64,000 nt of DNA from Draconibacterium aestuarii. GTDB lineage: Bacteria; Bacteroidota; Bacteroidia; Bacteroidales; Prolixibacteraceae. The notes under the pieces are model-generated. The model saw only the letters and a list, made by a program, of their open reading frames with translations. It searched no databases and was not told the DNA's origin. How positions within the stretch are numbered: position 1 is the stretch's first letter; every line of letters starts with the position of its first letter. Where the stretch lies: contig JAPOHD010000027.1 in assembly GCA_026671195.1 (NCBI GenBank), positions 62,001 through 126,000 of the forward strand, given 5' to 3'. A program made the translations under genes and the position numbers. Below, one piece after another: positions 25,587 through 34,428 of this stretch.

Positions 25587-26776
25587 AAACTCGAAAATTT
25601 CATGATCCAACCATCGCTACGGGTGTTGTCTTCTTCCTGAATGCCGGGACCAATTACCACGAAACCTCCGTCGAGGGTATTAATTACTTTGCTGGCCTGG
25701 TCGTTATTGAAATGGAGTTGCAAAAGTTTTTCATCCAGCTCGTTGCCGTCGGCATCAACATGTAAAAGCCAGGGACCAACTTTGCCTAAAAACGAAGTGG
25801 CTTTTATTCCTGCAACTATAAAATTCCCGTCGGGGCGAATGGTAACACCGTTGCCGCCTTCCGATCCTTCGCGGTCGAAACCTTTGGTCCACAGAATTTC
25901 TCCGTGGCAACTGATTTTGTTGAGTACCATATCGAAATCAAAAACCGGGTTTTCCGAATTTATATCGTTCAAACATTTGCCTTTCCAGCCCACTACCATA
26001 AAACAACTGTCAGGTGAGCAGCAAATACAAGCCGGCCAGGCTTTTTGTCCTGGAGTTTTTATCCACGAGAACCATTCTTCTTTGCCTTCCTCGTCGGTTC
26101 GGAAGGCCAAAATATCGCAGTCGTTTTTCCCGGGTTCAGCAACACTTCCGGTAAGGGCAAAACCTCCAACAGGTAATTTTTTTATGGATTTTATACAACC
26201 ATTTAAGTTATCCATAAATGTTTTTTCCCATACAATTTCGCCTTTACCATTCATTGCTGCCATCCAAAGTTTTGTGTTAGCCGGATCGCTTCCCTTCCCT
26301 CCAACAATAACACAATTTCCTTCATCGAGTGCCACAATATCTTCAACAGACAGATACTCATCAATAGTAAATTGTTTCTGCCACAATTCTGATCCGTTTT
26401 CATCAATTTTGACTAAAAAGGGCGTGTTTGTGTTTTCCTTTTCGGAGGAACCAACAAGAATGTAACTTTTGTCTCCTAACTGGGCAATTCGTTTGGGAAT
26501 GTCTTTGTTTTCAGTTCCCAACGTTTTGGTCCAGATTGTATCGCCATTCGTGTTGTATCTTAAAATCCAGTATTCTAGCGATTTTGATTTTACTTTTCTG
26601 GCTCCTGCAACCGTATACCCCGTATTTGTATCTTCAATAACATCGGTAAAAAAGTCCACACCATATATTTGTGAATATTTTTGCCAACTTATATTTGTAG
26701 GCTGACAAACTGATGTTGCTGATAAAGCTGCAAGAAAAATGAGTAGCAGCAGGTACGTTGTTTTCAAGTTTTTCAT
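25583..26776 (-). CDS. Secreted beta-propeller-like repeat protein, function unknown
   Basis: 397 residues from the ATG at 26774-26776, where a clear signal peptide begins (MKNLKTTYLLLLIF, cleaved near SVCQ); the frame upstream has no signal-like sequence. The mature part has about seven repeats of 45-55 residues with shared elements: GYTVAGARK, SYILVGSSE, NCVIVGGKG, GFALTGSV, NFIVAGIK and GFVVIGPG, each followed by a Trp-containing strand (for example ILRYNTNGDTIWTKTLG). This is the delta-60/Kelch-like propeller pattern frequent in Bacteroidota secreted proteins. A short basic C-terminus without a T9SS domain is seen. It is convergent with czcA; role unknown. Confidence 0.7.
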   Translation of the reverse strand: MKNLKTTYLLLLIFLAALSATSVCQPTNISWQKYSQIYGVDFFTDVIEDTNTGYTVAGARKVKSKSLEYWILRYNTNGDTIWTKTLGTENKDIPKRIAQLGDKSYILVGSSEKENTNTPFLVKIDENGSELWQKQFTIDEYLSVEDIVALDEGNCVIVGGKGSDPANTKLWMAAMNGKGEIVWEKTFMDNLNGCIKSIKKLPVGGFALTGSVAEPGKNDCDILAFRTDEEGKEEWFSWIKTPGQKAWPACICCSPDSCFMVVGWKGKCLNDINSENPVFDFDMVLNKISCHGEILWTKGFDREGSEGGNGVTIRPDGNFIVAGIKATSFLGKVGPWLLHVDADGNELDEKLLQLHFNNDQASKVINTLDGGFVVIGPGIQEEDNTRSDGWIMKFSSF

Positions 26777-26917
26777 ACGGCCCGGGTTTTTTCCCATATA
26801 CGTTAAATCAGGGGCAGGGTTAACATAAATGTAGATTGTTTTAATCACGATGAATGATTAAACAGGAGTTTGAAGATGGGGAGAGGTCGATGTCGATGAA
26901 CCCGGTACTGTCAATCG

Positions 26918-27352
26918 TTAAAACACCAGATGTTCTAAATGTGTTTCATTCATTACGTCGGAGATCGACCAAAAGTGAATATCGCCGGCAGTAACTTTAA
27001 AAACTTCGCTGTAAGGTTCAAGATTTTGGCCGGCGATATCGTCAAGAAACAGGCGCTCTTCGTGCAGCTTGTGTATCATTTCCGGATCTTTTACAAATTC
27101 AGCTTTTCCAGTTAAACGCATTTGTTTAGCCTGTGAAAAGTCGTGTGGATTGTTGTAGAAACAAAGCTCAACCTTAGGATTTTTGTGCAGTTGTTTACTC
27201 ATTTCTTTTGGTGATAAAGTTCCAAAATAGAATCCCGTTTTATCTGCAAAAAACAGGAGAATTGCCCGAACATGAGGTTGGTCGCCATCGGTTGTAGCTA
27301 AAAAGCATACCGGATTATCTTTGGCAAAGTGAATGAATTCATCGATTTTCAT
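26918..27352 (-). CDS. Pyridoxamine 5'-phosphate oxidase-like flavin-binding protein
   Basis: 144 residues matching the split-barrel PPOX fold: N-terminal helix, then strand motif VCFLATTDGDQPHVRAI with the Asp-x-x-x-Pro-His-x-Arg pattern, and further strands GFYFGT, VELCFYN and MRLTGKAEFV. Such proteins bind FMN (or F420/heme) and act as general stress or flavin reductases; the substrate cannot be read. The gene is single, 142 bp upstream of the secreted repeat protein in the same direction and downstream of the hydrogenase operon. Confidence 0.85.
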   Translation of the reverse strand: MKIDEFIHFAKDNPVCFLATTDGDQPHVRAILLFFADKTGFYFGTLSPKEMSKQLHKNPKVELCFYNNPHDFSQAKQMRLTGKAEFVKDPEMIHKLHEERLFLDDIAGQNLEPYSEVFKVTAGDIHFWSISDVMNETHLEHLVF

Positions 27353-27483
27353 GATTAAAAATTTTGGTTAAATGATAAAAAAGAACTGATATATAATCTA
27401 TTGTTGTTGTTAGCTGAAATGAATTGTCTTCATTGTTTTCTTTATTGTTTTTAGTTTCGGTAGTGCATAATAAAAGTGCACTT

Positions 27484-27963
27484 TTATATGGCTTCCAATC
27501 GTGCGCTTGTTATTAATTCTTTTCCAATCTGGATATACGAATTGGCACATCCAACCCGATTACAGGCACCAATAAACGAATCAAACTTTACTTCTTTGTC
27601 CAGAAAAAGTGCAAAAATATCTCCGCCACAGTGGCATTTCGAGAAAATCGGTAAGGCAGCATCACATTCAGGACAACTTAAGTTGTATTGAGTTCCTTCG
27701 GTCAGCTCAATTCCAATGGCAACACGCAATTCACATCCATACACCGGGCTTAACGCTATTTGTCCTGTTTTTTCGCCTTTCGAAATTTTAAGCAGAATTC
27801 CGTCGAACTCATTAAACCGGGCATTTTTTGTAATTAAATTGTGTCCGTTCGGACAATAACATTCCGTAAAAACAAGTAATTTCTCCTCATCGCAAATTGG
27901 CCGGTGCTTCTTTGGATTAGGAAAAATAAGCATGCCTTTTTTATCAAATATACTCATCTTCAT
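27484..27963 (-). CDS. Cysteine-rich hydrogenase-operon protein of unknown function
   Basis: 159 residues; not recognised. Ten cysteines occur, most in pairs: ECYCPNGH (about 35-42), LSCPECDAA, SKCHCGGD and ACNRVGC. They could form two zinc or iron-sulfur sites of rubredoxin or zinc-ribbon type. An N-terminal segment (IFPNPKKHRP) and a stretch GIELTEGTQYNLSC between the clusters are otherwise featureless; there is no signal peptide or helix. The 5' end overlaps the protease gene by about 20 bp, making it the last gene of the hydrogenase operon, so a role in cofactor delivery, maturation or electron transfer is inferred. A start two codons later (MSIFDKK) is possible. Confidence 0.7.
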   Translation of the reverse strand: MKMSIFDKKGMLIFPNPKKHRPICDEEKLLVFTECYCPNGHNLITKNARFNEFDGILLKISKGEKTGQIALSPVYGCELRVAIGIELTEGTQYNLSCPECDAALPIFSKCHCGGDIFALFLDKEVKFDSFIGACNRVGCANSYIQIGKELITSARLEAI

Positions 27964-28465
27964 TTTTGTTTTTAGGATGAAGAATTTCCGGAATCAGTTC
28001 ATTTAAAAGGGATACGATCTTTTCTTTGATTTCGTTGTATTTTATGGCCAATTCCTCTGTAAAATATTCTGAGAAGACCATGTCTTCTTTAATTTCTACA
28101 GTAATGATGTACATTTTTTCCGGAATTTTAAGATCGAGTGATTTTCCCAGTTCAAGTGCCGTTATAAAATTTGTGTCGTGTAGATTGGATAGGTGCAGTG
28201 TTTCTTTAAAATTAGCAGGAGTGTAGAGGTTTACTTCGCCTATTTGTCCGTCAAAAGATTTTATGGCATCGATAAAGATAACGGTTTTGTAGCCTTGAAT
28301 AAACTCCAGGATTTCAATGCCGCCGACATTTAATTTCTCGAAATCAACAGGCTTGTTACGGTATTTTTCTTTCAAAAAATCGCAGAGTTTCGGGCCAATG
28401 CCATCGTCGGTTAAAATGTCGTTTCCAACTCCAAGTACTAATATGTTTTTATCGTTTTTTGGCAT
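27944..28465 (-). CDS. [NiFe] hydrogenase maturation endopeptidase
   Basis: 173 residues of the HyaD/HycI/FrcD type peptidase family (M52). The N-terminus holds the signature VLGVGNDILTDDGIGP with the conserved Asp that binds nickel, then a second Asp in IFIDAIKS; the remaining alternating sheet/helix pattern fits. These enzymes remove a C-terminal peptide from the hydrogenase large subunit after nickel insertion. Here the substrate should be the protein encoded 22 bp upstream, whose C-terminus carries a 26-residue extension after DPCFSCATH. Confidence 0.93.
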   Translation of the reverse strand: MPKNDKNILVLGVGNDILTDDGIGPKLCDFLKEKYRNKPVDFEKLNVGGIEILEFIQGYKTVIFIDAIKSFDGQIGEVNLYTPANFKETLHLSNLHDTNFITALELGKSLDLKIPEKMYIITVEIKEDMVFSEYFTEELAIKYNEIKEKIVSLLNELIPEILHPKNKNEDEYI

Positions 28466-28487
28466 ATTTTATTTTACGAAAAAAGAG

Positions 28488-29951
28488 CTATTTTCGTTGT
28501 AGCGAACGGATTAAAGTTCCGTCTTTTTCGCGAATATTAACAATCATTGGCATTTCGCCCGGCAAGCTGTGTGTTGCACACGAGAAGCACGGATCGTAGG
28601 CCCGGAAAGCCATTTCAATCATATTCAGAATTCCGTCAGTAACCACAATTCCTTTTTTTATTAATCCTTGTGCTGCTTTTTTTAGCGACATACAAATGGC
28701 TGCATTGTTGTTGGTTGTTCCAACTATAATATTTGCTTTGGTTACAATGCCTCTTTCATCGGTAAAATAATGGTGGGTTAGAGTTCCACGCTGCGCTTCA
28801 ACAATCCCAATTCCTTCTTTTGGTATTTTTGTGATGGGAGTCCTTAGTTCTTTCCCTGTAATCTCTTTATCCGTTATCAATTCGTACATTCTTTCGGCCG
28901 AATACAACAACTCGATCAGGCGCGCCCAGTGCATGGCCAGGGTTGCATGAACCGGTTTGCCGCCCAGTACGCCGTACATTTTTTCGTATTCCTGCTGAGC
29001 CAGTGGCGTTGCCATTCCATCGGCAGCGTTTAGGCGCGAAAGGGGCGTGGCATGGTAAACGCCCGAATCGATTCCTTCAACAAATCCTTTCCATCCTATC
29101 TTTTTCAGAAATGGAAATTTCAGGTAGCTCCAGGGTTCCACTCTTTCCTCCACAAATTCACGATAATCTTCGGATTTGTATTTGCAGTGCTCGTTTCCTT
29201 CTGTATCAACCACCCGAACTTTGCCATCGTAAAAATTCACATGGTTGTTTTCATCGACTAATCCCATGGAATGAAGGTTTAAGGAGTAAGGGCCATTCAA
29301 AATAAGATCTACATATTCCTTATTTTCAAGCACAACATCTTCAAAAAGCTGAAGCGAAAATTGGCCAAACTCAATAAATCCCAAAGCCCGTTTTTCGATA
29401 TCTTCGCGCTGTTCTTCTGTAATTCCTTTTCGCACGCCGCCCGGCATGTTCATTACAACATGGGTTTGATGTCCGCCCAACATAGCTTGTATTTCCTGTG
29501 CCATCCGACGTTGCCGAATTACTTCAGTGCCGGTTTTTACGCCCACCTTGTTGATCACACCCAGAATGTTTCGTTGCGCTTTGGCAGCGGTAGGACCAAC
29601 TACAAAATCGGGGGCAGCAAGGGCATAGAAGTGTGCTGTGTGGCTGTGAATAAAATGAGCCATGTAAAACAATTCGCGCAATTTTTTAGCTGTGGGAGGT
29701 GGTTCAACTCCAAAAACCGCATCAATGGCTTTGCCCGATGCCATGTGGTGGCAACCCGGACATACTCCGCATATTTTGGTAACAATTTGCGACAATTCTT
29801 CAACAGGGCGGCCCTCGCAAAATTTCTCGAAACCACGCAACTCCGGCACCTGGAAGTAGACGTTGTCGACGTCGCCGGCATCATCCAGAAAAATTTCAAT
29901 TTTGCCGTGGCCTTCAAGTCGGGTTATAGGATCTATTGTTATCTGTTTCAT
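28488..29951 (-). CDS. mvhA: [NiFe] hydrogenase large subunit, group 3c (MvhA) type
   Basis: 487 residues from the ATG at 29949-29951; the open frame runs 26 codons further upstream, but those residues come from a repetitive intergenic sequence. The N-terminus MKQITIDPITRLEGHGK is the normal start of the family. Nickel-binding motifs: KICGVCPGCHH (C61, C64) and DPCFSCATH (C455, C458, H461). A C-terminal extension of 26 residues follows the second motif and would be removed by the protease encoded next. Overall look is that of F420-non-reducing (MvhA) hydrogenases, which pair with MvhG and MvhD. It catalyses reversible H2 oxidation. Confidence 0.93.
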   Translation of the reverse strand: MKQITIDPITRLEGHGKIEIFLDDAGDVDNVYFQVPELRGFEKFCEGRPVEELSQIVTKICGVCPGCHHMASGKAIDAVFGVEPPPTAKKLRELFYMAHFIHSHTAHFYALAAPDFVVGPTAAKAQRNILGVINKVGVKTGTEVIRQRRMAQEIQAMLGGHQTHVVMNMPGGVRKGITEEQREDIEKRALGFIEFGQFSLQLFEDVVLENKEYVDLILNGPYSLNLHSMGLVDENNHVNFYDGKVRVVDTEGNEHCKYKSEDYREFVEERVEPWSYLKFPFLKKIGWKGFVEGIDSGVYHATPLSRLNAADGMATPLAQQEYEKMYGVLGGKPVHATLAMHWARLIELLYSAERMYELITDKEITGKELRTPITKIPKEGIGIVEAQRGTLTHHYFTDERGIVTKANIIVGTTNNNAAICMSLKKAAQGLIKKGIVVTDGILNMIEMAFRAYDPCFSCATHSLPGEMPMIVNIREKDGTLIRSLQRK

Positions 29952-29968
29952 AATTTTGAGAATTGGTT

Positions 29969-29997
29969 GGAAGCCGGAAGTCCGAAGCTCGAAGCCA
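29969..29997. repeat. Short GGAAG-rich repeat fragment
   Basis: Sequence of the type GGAAGCCGGAAGTCCGAAGC in the 120-bp gap between the hydrogenase subunit genes. It resembles the longer repeat units at 45362-45630. The frame of the large subunit gene reads through it only upstream of the proposed start. Confidence 0.5.
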
Positions 29998-30070
29998 GTT
30001 TGTAGTGCCAGGAACATCCTTTTCTCCAAAATTTATTTTTTCTGCATCATACAATTTTCGTTTTTATTTT

Positions 30071-31084
30071 TCATTTCTGAAGTGGTGCTTGTGCCTGTAA
30101 ATTCTCCGGTATTTTTCGTCGAAGAATAGACGCCGGCATACTAAAGCGGTAGAAATAACCTGCCGGATCGATTACGTTCTCCAGAATTTTTTCGATGGTT
30201 TCCGAAGTATCCCCATCAATCATTGTGGCAACCGACGACATCATTTTTGCTCCCGGATCGATTACATCGGGAGCCGGTCCGTAACATCCGCGGCAGGGCG
30301 CATTTACTTCTATACAGCGGTGTCCGCAGCCGGAACGTGTTGCAGGTCCCATGCACAGAACTCCCTGTTCAAGAAAGCAGGTTTCTCCATCGTCGTTAAT
30401 TTCCCATGGTCGATGGAATTCCTTAATTGTTTTTTTATCTGATTTTTTTCTCGGACACTCGTCGCATTGCGATTTGTCGGTGGCGCCCAGCACTTTCCCC
30501 CTGGGGGGAAGTTCATCGCCGCTCACAATAGCCATAAAAACTTCTAATAAACGTTCGGTTTGTGGCGGGCATCCGGGAAGGTAATAGTCGACGTCAACTG
30601 TTTGAGCGAGTGTTCGTACATCGTTAAAGAATTCGGGTAAAGTAAGTGTGCCTTCTTTAACCTCATATTTTTCCAAAGGCCTGGTGTGGTTTGGGTTGTT
30701 GGTTGATTCCGATTCTTTGTAAATACGATCAAAGATTTCTGTTTTTGTAGACAAATTGGCTAAGCCGGGTATTCCGCCAAGGTGAGCACACGAACCATAA
30801 GCAACCAGGATTTTTGTTTTTTGTCGAAGCAAACGAGCCATGTGTTTGTTTTCGCTGTTTCGAATGGCGCCGTTAAACAGGGTCACGTCAATGTCCTGAT
30901 CGGGCATGGCCTCAACATCGTTGTATTTTATATCGAGTGCAATTGGCCAGAAAACGAGATCGGCATTGGCAACTACATCGAACAGTTTTTCGTGCACATC
31001 GAGCACCGAAACGCAACAGCCGCCACAGGCAGCTCCCCAGTAAACTGCGAGCTTTATTTTTGGTCTTTCATTTCTCTCCGCCAT
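30071..31084 (-). CDS. mvhG: [NiFe] hydrogenase small subunit, MvhG type
   Basis: 337 residues. N-terminal YWGAACGGC (C20, C23) and later PGCPPQ are the proximal-cluster motifs of small subunits; a Cys-rich C-terminal region (CDECPRKKS, LCMGPATRSGCGHRC, NAPCRGCYGP) carries further [4Fe-4S] ligands. There is no twin-arginine signal, so the enzyme stays in the cytosol, as in group 3 enzymes. The small subunit passes electrons from the NiFe site to MvhD. The mvhD gene is 11 bp upstream and the large-subunit gene downstream, the same order as in methanogen mvhDGA. Confidence 0.92.
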   Translation of the reverse strand: MAERNERPKIKLAVYWGAACGGCCVSVLDVHEKLFDVVANADLVFWPIALDIKYNDVEAMPDQDIDVTLFNGAIRNSENKHMARLLRQKTKILVAYGSCAHLGGIPGLANLSTKTEIFDRIYKESESTNNPNHTRPLEKYEVKEGTLTLPEFFNDVRTLAQTVDVDYYLPGCPPQTERLLEVFMAIVSGDELPPRGKVLGATDKSQCDECPRKKSDKKTIKEFHRPWEINDDGETCFLEQGVLCMGPATRSGCGHRCIEVNAPCRGCYGPAPDVIDPGAKMMSSVATMIDGDTSETIEKILENVIDPAGYFYRFSMPASILRRKIPENLQAQAPLQK

Positions 31085-31095
31085 AATTCTTCCTC

Positions 31096-31521
31096 CTAAG
31101 TATAAGTTTCAATCACATTTTTTATTTTACAGGGGCCCAGATGCCGGATGGTTTCGGTAAACGAGTCGGCCAGATTGGCGAATTGTTTTCCTTCACTGGC
31201 ACTGATCCAGTCGAGCCTGATCCTTTCGGGTCTGATACCCAGTTGCACGAAGTATTTTTTTAGCATGTTGTATCTTCTCAGGCATTTGTAATTGCCCGAT
31301 TGATAGTGACAATCGCCGGGATGACAGCCGCACAGCAAAACCCCATCGGCGCCATTTTTAAAGGCTTCCAATACAAAGGTCGGATCGATTCTTCCCGAAC
31401 ACATCACACGTATGATTCTGATATTGGGCGAATATTTCATTCGCGAAGTTCCTGCAAGATCGGCTCCGGTGTACGAGCACCAGTTGCATAAAAACGAAAC
31501 GATTGTTGGTTCAAAATCCAT
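31096..31521 (-). CDS. mvhD: MvhD-type hydrogenase iron-sulfur subunit
   Basis: 141 residues. Cysteine pattern [23 protein letters not shown] and [14 protein letters not shown] is the signature of MvhD, which holds a [2Fe-2S] cluster and links the hydrogenase to HdrA. In sulfate reducers the same domain is fused to the C-terminus of QmoB; here it is a separate gene only 3 bp after the 579-residue HdrA-like gene, so the two look like a split QmoB. Hence the inferred path is hydrogenase to MvhD to HdrA. Confidence 0.93.
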   Translation of the reverse strand: MDFEPTIVSFLCNWCSYTGADLAGTSRMKYSPNIRIIRVMCSGRIDPTFVLEAFKNGADGVLLCGCHPGDCHYQSGNYKCLRRYNMLKKYFVQLGIRPERIRLDWISASEGKQFANLADSFTETIRHLGPCKIKNVIETYT

Positions 31522-31524
31522 GGC

Positions 31525-33264
31525 TTACATTTTTTCAAATTTATTATCAGGCGACAATAAACCCTGTATTTGAGACAGGATTTGTTGATCGGTAAAATGC
31601 CTTGAACGGATTGCTCCGGTAGGGCAGGTAGATCCGCAGGTTCCGCATCCTTTGCACAATATTTCATTTACTTCGGATACGCCTTTTTCTTTGTTAAACG
31701 AGATGGCTTTGTAGGGGCAAACACTTACACAGGTCTGGCAGCCACAACAAATATCTTCGTTCACCGTGGCCGTAATTACATCCACTTCTATGGTTCCTAC
31801 GTGAATGGTGGCCAGAACACGAGCCGCCGCAGCTTTTGCCTGTGAAATAGAATCGGGAATGTCTTTTGGTGCCTGGCAGGTACCCACAATAAAAACGCCA
31901 TCGGAAGTGGTGGCAACCGGATCGAGTTTGGGGTGTTTTTCAATGAAAAAACTGTTCCCACACATGCTTATCCCGGCAATGTGTGAAATATCTTTTGCAT
32001 CGGCGTGCGATTCCATAGCCACCATCAGGATAACCAAATCGGCCGGCACTTCAACTTGTTCTTTCGAGAATTGTTCTGTAAACTCAATGAGCATGGAAAC
32101 TGCCTCTTCCCCGTTTGTTGAACGGATTTCCGGCAATCCGTTTTGCTGGTCAAAACGCAGAAATATTACATTTTTGCGTGATGTTTGGGTGTACAGTTCT
32201 TCGCAGCCTTTCCCGAAAGACCTCATGTCTGCATATAAATCGAAGATATTTGATTCCGGCAGAGCCGAACGTATTTGGTTGGCAAATTTTAGTGCGGTCA
32301 TACAACAGGTGCGCGAGCAGTATTCATGATAGTTGGCGTTGCGGCTGCCCACGCAGTGGATGATCGCAACATTTTTGGGTTCTTTCCCCTCGCAGGTTTC
32401 GATCCTGCCTTTTGCGAGCATTTTCTCAAATTCGAGTGACGTTACAACATCGGGCAGTTTGCCGTAGTTGTAGCTTGTGATTTCTGAAGGATCAAAAGGT
32501 TGTAATCCTGTGGCAACAATAATATTTCCAAATTTCAGCTTTGTTTCATCGCCGTTTGCCAGCTGTAGTGTTGATTGAAAATTTCCCATATAACCAAATA
32601 TCTGGTTAATCTGCATCGGTTTAAAAATCCTGATGTTTTTATGGTCTTCAACGTGTCGGATCATTGGTTTTATAAGTTGTCGGGCACTGTAAAAATGGGG
32701 GAAGGTCAGGTCCAACTGAGCCGCGTACCCACCTAGTTTTTTTGATTTTTCTACCAGGTAAACCTGTTTCCCGGCGTTTGCTATTTCAAGCGCGGCCGAC
32801 ATTCCGGCAACTCCACCGCCAATAACAAGCGTAGCCGGATTTACTTCTATCGTTCGTTTGTCGAGTGACTCGTGCCATTTTACCCGGTTAATTGCCGCAT
32901 GAACCAGTGAAACCGCCTTTTTTGTGGCTTTTTCACGATCGGTATGAACCCAGGCTACCTGTTCACGGATGTTTGCCATTTGAAACATCATGGGATTTAG
33001 CCCGGCTTTTGCCAGCGCTTTTCTGAATGTGAGCTCGTGAATGCGTGGTGAGCAGGCGGCAACAACCACCCGGTTTAAATGGTGCTGTTTGATATCGCGA
33101 ATGATCATATCCTGTCCGGGATCGGAACACATGTATTTATAGTTGCGGGCCACTGCAACATCCGGCAGAAATTTTATCTGGTCAACTACCTGATCAACAT
33201 CAACCATTTTTGCAATATTGGTGCCGCACCAGCAAACATAAACTCCTATTTTTATTTCTTCCAT
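31525..33264 (-). CDS. HdrA-like flavoprotein with C-terminal ferredoxin domain (QmoB/HdrA type)
   Basis: 579 residues of the heterodisulfide reductase subunit A family. The N-terminus YVCWCGTNI (C11, C13) and a further Cys (CSDPG) suit the HdrA N-terminal cluster; the FAD fold is IGGGVAGMSA (about 150). The usual Cys-rich TLDCxxC motif is replaced by PHFYSARQ and the central ferredoxin insert is absent, but C-terminal clusters CCGCQTCVSVCP and CKGCGTCGSTCP (about 506-550) are present. Conserved CVGSRNAN and CSRTCC motifs remain. HdrA carries the FAD where electron bifurcation can take place. It pairs with the other HdrA-like protein at 34425 and with MvhD just downstream. Confidence 0.9.
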   Translation of the reverse strand: MEEIKIGVYVCWCGTNIAKMVDVDQVVDQIKFLPDVAVARNYKYMCSDPGQDMIIRDIKQHHLNRVVVAACSPRIHELTFRKALAKAGLNPMMFQMANIREQVAWVHTDREKATKKAVSLVHAAINRVKWHESLDKRTIEVNPATLVIGGGVAGMSAALEIANAGKQVYLVEKSKKLGGYAAQLDLTFPHFYSARQLIKPMIRHVEDHKNIRIFKPMQINQIFGYMGNFQSTLQLANGDETKLKFGNIIVATGLQPFDPSEITSYNYGKLPDVVTSLEFEKMLAKGRIETCEGKEPKNVAIIHCVGSRNANYHEYCSRTCCMTALKFANQIRSALPESNIFDLYADMRSFGKGCEELYTQTSRKNVIFLRFDQQNGLPEIRSTNGEEAVSMLIEFTEQFSKEQVEVPADLVILMVAMESHADAKDISHIAGISMCGNSFFIEKHPKLDPVATTSDGVFIVGTCQAPKDIPDSISQAKAAAARVLATIHVGTIEVDVITATVNEDICCGCQTCVSVCPYKAISFNKEKGVSEVNEILCKGCGTCGSTCPTGAIRSRHFTDQQILSQIQGLLSPDNKFEKM

Positions 33265-33276
33265 TTTGAACAGTTT

Positions 33277-34428
33277 TTAATACGATACCGAGAGTTTCGA
33301 TTTCAATTGCAGCTCACGTGTTTTCTTTTTCATATTCGAGAAATAGATGGCTAGCGGCCGGTACGCCAGGTGCGACCACTTCGAAAAAGCAACAAATGTG
33401 ACCACCATTGGAATTTCAAAGGCAAGGTGAGCAACATAGGTATAATAAGTGGCGAAAGGCAATCCGTTTATTCTGAAAATATGGATCAGGATTCCGGAAA
33501 ATGCAACAAGGAAAAGCAATACCACAAAGATCCAGTCGCTGTGGTGTGAGTGTTTAAATATTTGTTTTTTCTTCCGGATTCGGCCTATCATAAAGAAGAT
33601 TGTCCCGAAAAGAAAACCAGCTGTAATTATATACCCGATCAAACGCTGGGGATGGTACCAGACATTAATGTTGTCGGTTTGAAACCAGCTTAAAAAGAAG
33701 ATGATAAGAACGAACATGGTAACATAACCGATCATTAAAAACCAGTGACCAAACCAGTACATCCGGCTTTTGTTGCACTTTGAGAAACGAAGCTGAGTGC
33801 CGAAGTTGAGCAGCGCTTCACCAATTTCGGTGAAATATAAATACCATGGAATGTGTACTGTTTTATCTTTCAGGACAACCTTGTAATACATGTTGATCAT
33901 ATTGGTTAATAAAAAGAAGGAGAGCGTTAGCAGCACGATGTGGTCGATTCCGGCGATTATTTCTGCCGGAGCAAAAGTGTTAAGTCGGACACCGCCATCG
34001 GAGGTTAGCTCGGTTATCATGGGACCGCCAAAAATCAGAAAGGCCGCAACAACACTTAAGAATAAAACGAGCATAACAACGATGTGCGCTTTTGCCGACT
34101 TGTACAGCATTCCCGAAAATCCGGTCCAGTCGTACACCGAAGTGAGGTAGCGGCGCAGTGTCATCATTATTTCTCCGGGGTTGGCATCTCTCGGACAGGT
34201 ATCCGAACAGTCGCCGCAATAGTAACACAGCCACGGATCGGCATTGCTGGCCAGGCTTTCGGTCAGTCCCATTTGGGCTTGCCGGATCGCTTTCCGTGGG
34301 AACAGTATTTCCCGTTCGGTGAGCTGGCAGGTGGCTGTACAATTCCCGCAATGGTAACAGTCGTTCCAGTCTTTCGCTCCAAATTTCAGGAGTTCCTTTT
34401 TTAATTCAGGATTTATTCGCTGACTCAT
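33277..34428 (-). CDS. QmoC-like HdrC-cytochrome b fusion, membrane subunit
   Basis: 383 residues. An HdrC-like N-terminal half has two [4Fe-4S] motifs: CYHCGNCTATC (C24-C34) and CYYCGDCSDTCPR (C68-C78). Five to six transmembrane helices follow (about 117-135, 160-185, 220-245, 265-285, 300-320, 335-355) with histidines suited to heme b (GHWFLMIGY, SGILIHIF, AHLAFE). This is the layout of QmoC, where an HdrC module is fused to an HdrE/NarI-like cytochrome b that reacts with menaquinone. The 5' end overlaps the upstream HdrA-like gene by 4 bp. It ties the cytosolic hydrogenase-Hdr module to the quinone pool. Confidence 0.9.
   Translation of the reverse strand: MSQRINPELKKELLKFGAKDWNDCYHCGNCTATCQLTEREILFPRKAIRQAQMGLTESLASNADPWLCYYCGDCSDTCPRDANPGEIMMTLRRYLTSVYDWTGFSGMLYKSAKAHIVVMLVLFLSVVAAFLIFGGPMITELTSDGGVRLNTFAPAEIIAGIDHIVLLTLSFFLLTNMINMYYKVVLKDKTVHIPWYLYFTEIGEALLNFGTQLRFSKCNKSRMYWFGHWFLMIGYVTMFVLIIFFLSWFQTDNINVWYHPQRLIGYIITAGFLFGTIFFMIGRIRKKKQIFKHSHHSDWIFVVLLFLVAFSGILIHIFRINGLPFATYYTYVAHLAFEIPMVVTFVAFSKWSHLAYRPLAIYFSNMKKKTRELQLKSKLSVSY

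Noticed and set aside
29952-30029. N-terminal extension of the hydrogenase large subunit
   Set aside because: The 26 residues come from a GGAAG-rich repeat; the family start MKQITIDPITRLEGHGK begins at 29951.
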